Source: a candidate division WWE3 bacterium (GTDB lineage Bacteria > Patescibacteriota > WWE3 > UBA101185 > UBA10185). From it: DNA of 10,690 bases. The position numbers and the translations under genes were made by a program. Within the stretch, counting starts at the first letter, position 1, and every line of letters begins with the position of its first letter. The stretch spans positions 1 through 10,690 of the forward strand of contig PXDX01000058.1 of NCBI GenBank assembly GCA_003564915.1. The letters are read 5' to 3'. Under the pieces are notes generated by a model. That model had not been told where the DNA came from. It saw only the letters and a list, made by a program, of their open reading frames with translations, and ran no database searches. Positions 5,944-10,690 of this stretch are shown one piece after another.

Positions 5944-8889
5944 CCTTAAAGAATCTCCGGTATAGGATTCCTTGTAATCTTTTAGATCCTCAACGGAACC
6001 TGCAAAAACTATTTCTCCTCCCCCCTCTCCCCCATCAGGACCCAAATCTACAATCCAATCCGCATTTGATACAACATCCAAATTATGCTCTATTACCAAT
6101 ACGGTGTTCCCTTTATTTACAAGACGCTTCAAAACAACGATAAGTTTTTTTAGATCAGCAAAATGTAACCCCGTTGTCGGCTCGTCCAATATATACAGAG
6201 TGTTCCCTGAAGATCTTTTGGAAAGCTCCAATGCCAATTTGATTCGTTGTGCTTCACCGCCGGATAGGGTTGGAGCCGGCTGTCCCAATCGAATATAACC
6301 TAAACCAACATCTTGCAGTACTTTCAATCTCCTTTGTATCTTGGGGATGTTCTTAAAGAACGCCAAAGCCTCATCAACTGACATATTTAAAACATCACTG
6401 ATATTTTTATCCTTGTAAAGAATTTCCAAAGCCTCAGTGTTATACCTCTTACCTTCACATACTTCACACTTAACGTAAACATCGGGCATGAATTGCATCT
6501 CTATTTTGATCTCCCCCTGTCCTCCACAAGCCTCGCACCTTCCTCCTTTTACGTTAAAGCTGAATCTTCCGGGCTTATAACCACGCATTCTGGCCTGCTG
6601 TGTTTTTGAAAAAAGCTCTCTTATATAATCAAAAACTTTGGTATATGTTGCGGGATTAGATCTGGGTGTCCTTCCTATAGGAGTCTGGTCTATTGAAACT
6701 ATTTTGTCTAGGTTTGAAACTCCGCGAAGTTCGTCGAACGGAAGCGGTCTTTCCTCAACTTTAAGATCAAAATGCTCACGGACTGCTCTGACCAACGTAT
6801 CCATAATCAACGATGACTTACCCGATCCGGAAACACCTGTTATACATATAAATTTACCTAAGGGAATTGTTAGATCAATCTTCTTTAAATTTCTTCCCGA
6901 AGCGCCTTCCAGAACTAATTTTCGACCGCTAGTGTAATCATTGTGATTCTTTGCTTTAGGGTTGTTCTTTACCAAGTCCTTGAGATTGTCATTCACTTTT
7001 TTCTTCCCGGATAGATATTGCCCGGTTAGAGAATTGGGATCCTTTTTAATTTCCGAGGGCTTGCCGGAAGAGACGATCTCACCGCCTTTATCCCCGGCAC
7101 CGGGTCCAAAATCAAAAATGTAATCACTTTGCAATATTGTATCCCTATCGTGCTCGACAACAATAACCGTATTCCCCAGATCTCGTAAATGCTGTAATGT
7201 GCTAATGAGTCTACGCTGGTCTTTTTGATGCAAACCAATAGAAGGTTCATCCAACACATAAAGAACTCCCGACAGACCGGTTCCTATCTGGGATGCCAGC
7301 CGAATTCTCTGCGCCTCCCCGCCTGACAATTGAGCCGATGGCCTTGATAGACTCAAATATGCCAATCCAACATCAAGTAAAAATTTCAATCTATAACTTA
7401 CTTCTCTAAGAATTACTCTTGCTACAAACTCTTCCTGCTCCGATAATTTACCGCTCAAATTCTTTAGCCACTTATCGATTTCTTCCAAAGACATTTCGGT
7501 CACTTCAAAAATATTTTTTCCTTCTATTGTAACGTTCAAATACTCATCTTTTAATCTGGCGCCTTTGCATTTCGGGCATGGTTCCTTAATCATGTACGAT
7601 TGGATCTGTCTTCTAACATAATCCGATTTGGTTTCCTGATGTCTTCTTGTCAAGTTAGGTATGACTCCCTCAAATCGAGTCATATGAAATGAACGCGTGT
7701 TGTTCTTATAATAAGGCACCTTATATTTTCTACTCCCGGTACCGTAAAGAAGAAGTTTTAGGTCATCGCCGGATAGCGACTCGATCTTTTTTTCCAGATC
7801 TATTTCGTGCTGAGACGCTACTTCGCGAATAACTTGATAGGTCCAGGTTGTTCCTCGTGTAAGCTTGTTCCAGGGCAATATACCTCCATCCTTAACCGAA
7901 AGGCGCGGATTTACCACTAATTCCGGATCTATTACAAGAAGGCTTCCCAAACCGCTACATTCTTCGCAAGCTCCCTGAGGAGAGTTGAAGGAAAAATCAC
8001 GCGGCTCAATCTCCGATAGAGAAATATTGCAATTCGGACAAGCGAATTTCTCGGAAAACAAATGATCTTCCATTATTTCTGGATTCTCGGGAAAATCAAA
8101 ACTCTTATCTTTTATCACGCTTAATATTAGGGTACCTCCACTCAAGCTCATGGCACTTTCTATTGCAGAAAATAAGACACCTTTTACTTCTGCTGGATCG
8201 CGGTCAAATTTCTTTTTAGTTAGAACTTGTCGCGACACAATTGCTTCAATGGTATGCCTGTTTGTTTTTATTAAATTAATTTCCGAGCCTAAACCTACAA
8301 CTTCATTGTCAACTCTTGCTCTCATTACACCCTGCTTTTTAAGATTTGAGAAAAGATCTGTGTATTCCCCTTTTCTATCTTTTATTATCGGAGCAAGTAG
8401 GAAAAAACGAACTCCTTTTGAACTTGAGAAATCCGACTCGGAAGCCAGAATCCTAAGAACACCGTCCAAAATCTGATCGATACTCTGACGCTTAACCTCT
8501 ACACCGCACTCGGGACAGTGCGGATGACCAATACGAGCGAACAGAAGTCTTAAAAAATCGTATATTTCCGTTATTGTTCCAACGGTTGAACGCGGGTTGT
8601 TCGATCCCCCTTTCTGATCTATTGCTATAGACGGAGAAAGTCCTTCTATTCCATCAACATCCGGTTTATCCATAACTCCGAGGAATTGCCTGGCATAGGA
8701 AGACAAACTCTCTACATATCTCCTCTGACCTTCGGCATATAGAGTATCTAAAGCCAAAGAAGACTTTCCCGACCCCGAAACTCCAGTGAAAACCACCAAA
8801 TTGTTCTTAGGGATGCGTAGATCAATATTTTTTAAGTTATGTTGACGAGCTCCTTTTACATTAATAAAATCTGAATTAACATCTGACAT
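5926..8889 (-). CDS. uvrA: Excinuclease ABC subunit UvrA
   Basis: This 987-residue DNA-damage sensor of nucleotide excision repair is a dimeric tandem ABC ATPase that finds lesions and loads UvrB. Both ATPase modules are intact. Module I has Walker A GVSGSGKS at 36-43, signature LSGGEAQRIRLA at 521-532 and Walker B VLYVLDEPS at 542-550. Module II has Walker A at 685-692, signature LSGGEAQRIKLA at 875-886 and Walker B LYILDEPT at 898-905. Zinc-binding pairs are present: C284/C287 with C308/C311, a CxxC at 438/441, and C785/C788 with C808/C811 in the damage-binding insertion. A further CPEC lies at 125-128. The length is slightly above the usual ~940, mainly through a polar Lys/Asn-rich linker near 625-655. 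The start leads straight into the conserved INVKGARQHNLKNI block and follows a promoter-like box by 9 bases. It ends 5 bases from the convergent transglutaminase-like gene. Confidence 0.98.
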   Translation of the reverse strand: MSDVNSDFINVKGARQHNLKNIDLRIPKNNLVVFTGVSGSGKSSLALDTLYAEGQRRYVESLSSYARQFLGVMDKPDVDGIEGLSPSIAIDQKGGSNNPRSTVGTITEIYDFLRLLFARIGHPHCPECGVEVKRQSIDQILDGVLRILASESDFSSSKGVRFFLLAPIIKDRKGEYTDLFSNLKKQGVMRARVDNEVVGLGSEINLIKTNRHTIEAIVSRQVLTKKKFDRDPAEVKGVLFSAIESAMSLSGGTLILSVIKDKSFDFPENPEIMEDHLFSEKFACPNCNISLSEIEPRDFSFNSPQGACEECSGLGSLLVIDPELVVNPRLSVKDGGILPWNKLTRGTTWTYQVIREVASQHEIDLEKKIESLSGDDLKLLLYGTGSRKYKVPYYKNNTRSFHMTRFEGVIPNLTRRHQETKSDYVRRQIQSYMIKEPCPKCKGARLKDEYLNVTIEGKNIFEVTEMSLEEIDKWLKNLSGKLSEQEEFVARVILREVSYRLKFLLDVGLAYLSLSRPSAQLSGGEAQRIRLASQIGTGLSGVLYVLDEPSIGLHQKDQRRLISTLQHLRDLGNTVIVVEHDRDTILQSDYIFDFGPGAGDKGGEIVSSGKPSEIKKDPNSLTGQYLSGKKKVNDNLKDLVKNNPKAKNHNDYTSGRKLVLEGASGRNLKKIDLTIPLGKFICITGVSGSGKSSLIMDTLVRAVREHFDLKVEERPLPFDELRGVSNLDKIVSIDQTPIGRTPRSNPATYTKVFDYIRELFSKTQQARMRGYKPGRFSFNVKGGRCEACGGQGEIKIEMQFMPDVYVKCEVCEGKRYNTEALEILYKDKNISDVLNMSVDEALAFFKNIPKIQRRLKVLQDVGLGYIRLGQPAPTLSGGEAQRIKLALELSKRSSGNTLYILDEPTTGLHFADLKKLIVVLKRLVNKGNTVLVIEHNLDVVSNADWIVDLGPDGGEGGGEIVFAGSVEDLKDYKESYTGDSLRKVSVN

Positions 8890-8898
8890 CGAGTAAAA

Positions 8899-8926
8899 AT
8901 TATACGGTATTTCTTCGGGTTTGCAA
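8899..8926 (-). promoter_or_regulatory. uvrA promoter, -35 TTGCAA and -10 TATAAT, near-leaderless
   Basis: On the minus strand TTGCAA (8926-8921, four of six consensus bases) is followed by 16 bases and then a perfect TATAAT (8904-8899). Nine bases lie between the -10 and the uvrA ATG, so the leader would be about 0-3 bases. This is the best two-part promoter in the window. No LexA-type palindrome was seen around it. Confidence 0.6.
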
Positions 8927-8955
8927 GACAGTGGATATCTTCTTATTCAAAATGT

Positions 8956-10690
8956 TCAATTGTTGTTATTGTTATTACCATTATCATCTTCATTGTCTTC
9001 TTTTGGAGGACATAGTGTTTCCGGTATATTAGTCCCGCGAATAAAATATTCGCCCCTATCACATTCCTCGTCAAACTTAAGGATTATATTGTCCGGAACC
9101 TCAAATGTTTCTTCAGGTCTGTCTTCTAGAAGAGTCGTCATAATTGAGTTCCAGATCGGTGCTGCTCCAGTAGCTCCCATGGATCTTACGGGGCTGTTAT
9201 CATTGTTACCCACCCAAACACCGACAGTGTAAGTAGGTGTGTACCCGACTGTCCAGTTATCCCTCCTATCATCGGAGGTTCCTGTTTTTACAGCAACGAT
9301 TCTTCCCGGGATATTCAAGTGACTAGAGTAACCAAAAGCAGGAGCCCTGGAATTATTATCAGAGAGAATATTTGAAACCAAAAAAGCAACTCCTTCATTC
9401 AAAACTTTATCGGGAGAGGCTTCGGGTCCTTCATAAAGTACTCTTCCTTGTATATCTCTAACAGAAAGGATAGGATCCGTGGGCATATAGTACCCCTGAC
9501 GAGATAATGTACCGAACGCGTTAGTAAGTTCTAACAGAGATGTCTCTTTACTCCCTAAGGTAACCGCCAGCCCATAAAATGCCTCGGGATCCCAGTTCTT
9601 GATTCCCATTTCTCTAGCGAGTATGACCATGTTTTCGGGACCTAAGGAATCTACAAGCTTCACAGCGGGCACATTTAAAGACTGCGCCAGTGCTTGTCTA
9701 AGTGTTACATTACCTCTAAAACGTCTATCAAAGTTCATGGGTCTATATGGTGGCTGACCCGGCTGAGGATAACTAACCGGACTGTCACTTATAACTGTAG
9801 ATGGAGTAAGTCCCATAGATAAAGCCAAAGAATAAGTTACAGGTTTTATGGCCGAACCGGGCTGTCTTTCAGAAGATACCACGTCAAATGCCCCCCAACC
9901 CTCCTGAAAAAAATTGATTGACCCAACATACGCCAAGATCCCGCCGGTTTCTGATTCCAATATAACGGCGGCTCCGTTGGTAAAACCAAAATTATATCCT
10001 TCTCTCACTCCCTCTGTTACGATCTTCTGAACCTCGTCATGAAGATCCAGATCTAATGTGGTTCGAACGGTTAAACCTCCAAAAAGAACGGTCCGAGATC
10101 CATACATCTCCTCCAATAGAGACCGAACATAAAAAACAAAGTGCGGAGCCCTAATAACGTCTCTTTGTTCTGCTATGTTCAGTTCTCGTTCATAGGCTTC
10201 CCAGGAATCTTCTTCTGAAATCATTTCCAGAGCAACCATTCTTTCCAAAACTTGCCTTTGACGATTCTTCATCAGATCCCAATTTCCCATTAAGGGAGAG
10301 TATATTGAGGGAGCGGACGGAAGGCCTGCCAAAAGTGAAGCTTCTGCCAAATCCAGATCGGTGACGCTTTTGCCGAAATATTTTTGAGCGGCTGGCTCCA
10401 CACCCCAAGCTATACCTCCGTAGGATATGTTATTCAAATATAGCTCCAAGATCTCGTCCTTAGAGTACTTATTCTCTACCATAACTGCGAGCATCAATTC
10501 TCTAACTTTTCTATAGATTGTTCTATCGGGAGTGAGGAGGACGTTTTTAATAAGCTGTTGGGTAATCGTGGAGGCGCCCTGAACCCTATTTTCGGTTATA
10601 TAAACCTTTGCGGCCCTAGCCATACTTTCCAGGCGAAAACCATCATGTTCATAAAAATATGCATCTTCTATGGCTATGGTGGCATCTATC
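8956..10690 (-). CDS. Class A penicillin-binding protein (PBP1A-type, bifunctional), N-terminus beyond window
   Basis: This membrane-anchored enzyme polymerises lipid II into glycan strands and cross-links the peptides outside the cytoplasmic membrane. The frame runs open to the window edge; 577 codons are seen, and the cytoplasmic tail, anchor helix and first glycosyltransferase residues are missing. Counting from the first in-window Met (10623): the GT51 motif AIEDAYFYEHDG lies just before it and holds the catalytic Glu; QGASTITQQLIKN is at 15-27; ENKYSKDEILELYLN at 50-64. The transpeptidase domain has active-site S257 in SAIK (257-260), SLN at 315-317 and KTGTS at 446-450. Both activities therefore look intact. 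The C-terminal tail carries two Cys (521, 538) and ends in an acidic, Asn-rich stretch with six consecutive Asn. That Met is not the true start, since the catalytic motif precedes it. It lies 66 bases upstream of uvrA, which has its own promoter. Confidence 0.95.
   Translation of the reverse strand, partial: IDATIAIEDAYFYEHDGFRLESMARAAKVYITENRVQGASTITQQLIKNVLLTPDRTIYRKVRELMLAVMVENKYSKDEILELYLNNISYGGIAWGVEPAAQKYFGKSVTDLDLAEASLLAGLPSAPSIYSPLMGNWDLMKNRQRQVLERMVALEMISEEDSWEAYERELNIAEQRDVIRAPHFVFYVRSLLEEMYGSRTVLFGGLTVRTTLDLDLHDEVQKIVTEGVREGYNFGFTNGAAVILESETGGILAYVGSINFFQEGWGAFDVVSSERQPGSAIKPVTYSLALSMGLTPSTVISDSPVSYPQPGQPPYRPMNFDRRFRGNVTLRQALAQSLNVPAVKLVDSLGPENMVILAREMGIKNWDPEAFYGLAVTLGSKETSLLELTNAFGTLSRQGYYMPTDPILSVRDIQGRVLYEGPEASPDKVLNEGVAFLVSNILSDNNSRAPAFGYSSHLNIPGRIVAVKTGTSDDRRDNWTVGYTPTYTVGVWVGNNDNSPVRSMGATGAAPIWNSIMTTLLEDRPEETFEVPDNIILKFDEECDRGEYFIRGTNIPETLCPPKEDNEDDNGNNNNNN
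8959..8982 (-). repeat. Asn-codon microsatellite at the 3' end of the PBP gene
   Basis: A run of AAT/AAC codons encodes Asn-Gly followed by six Asn at the very C-terminus of the penicillin-binding protein, after an acidic Glu/Asp/Asn stretch. The codons are mixed (AAC and AAT), so it is not a pure trinucleotide repeat, but it is the only low-complexity coding tract seen in the window. Confidence 0.7.

Noticed and set aside
8150..8476. Plus-strand open frame of about 108 codons antisense to uvrA, and similar frames elsewhere
   Set aside because: They lie wholly within well-supported genes, show no recognisable motifs and have no promoter-like box.
8890..8955. Possible terminator after the penicillin-binding protein gene
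   Set aside because: Only 4-bp stems (AAGA/TCTT) with no T-run were found; the gap is better explained by the uvrA promoter.
10621..10623. ATG at 10623 as the start of the penicillin-binding protein
   Set aside because: The catalytic GT51 motif AIEDAYFYEHDG lies upstream in the same open frame, so the gene continues beyond the window.
1..10690. tRNA, rRNA, CRISPR, insertion sequence or phage genes
   Set aside because: None was seen: genes fill nearly all of the window, gaps are at most 68 bases, and no repeat arrays or transposase motifs are present.

Overview
The window looks like a chromosomal segment of an ultra-small bacterium of the Candidate Phyla Radiation (Patescibacteria), possibly the Microgenomates side. 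This is inferred from several features: compact, AT-rich, tightly packed genes; divergent cell-wall enzymes; a UvrC without its usual C-terminal domain; a secreted transglutaminase-like protein of a type I associate with these genomes; and the absence of Shine-Dalgarno sequences at all six visible starts. TGA works as a normal stop (four genes end with it), which argues against the SR1/Gracilibacteria code. The phylum call is a judgement by eye, not a phylogeny.

Layout, mostly on the minus strand and read right to left. A class A penicillin-binding protein (8956-10690, N-terminus outside the window) is followed by uvrA (5926-8889). A plus-strand gene for a secreted transglutaminase-like protein (4175-5920) runs convergent with uvrA, with only 5 bases between the stops, and divergent from uvrC (2760-4106). 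Below uvrC lies an apparent four-gene unit: a small four-helix membrane protein (2294-2707), secG (2074-2292), a murA-like gene (738-2066) and mraY (1-715, C-terminus outside the window). The mraY frame is open to the window edge. No stretch above 70 bases lacks a gene, and no RNA genes, CRISPR arrays or mobile elements were seen.

Three themes emerge. (1) Peptidoglycan: MurA, MraY and the PBP cover precursor commitment, lipid I formation and polymerisation/cross-linking. (2) Nucleotide excision repair: uvrA and uvrC are close but separately transcribed. (3) Envelope: SecG serves protein export, and the transglutaminase-like protein is probably an exported or membrane-anchored client.

The most notable signals are these. 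A perfect TATAAT lies 6-9 bases upstream of four start codons, which implies leaderless or nearly leaderless mRNAs. The murA-like protein lacks the Lys-Asn pair and the catalytic-loop Cys/Asp of classical MurA. MraY has Glu-Asp in place of its Asp-Asp pair and about 40 extra residues in a cytoplasmic loop. UvrC ends right after its nuclease domain. I see no clearly new multi-gene system; the novelty is in variant active sites and the gene-start architecture.
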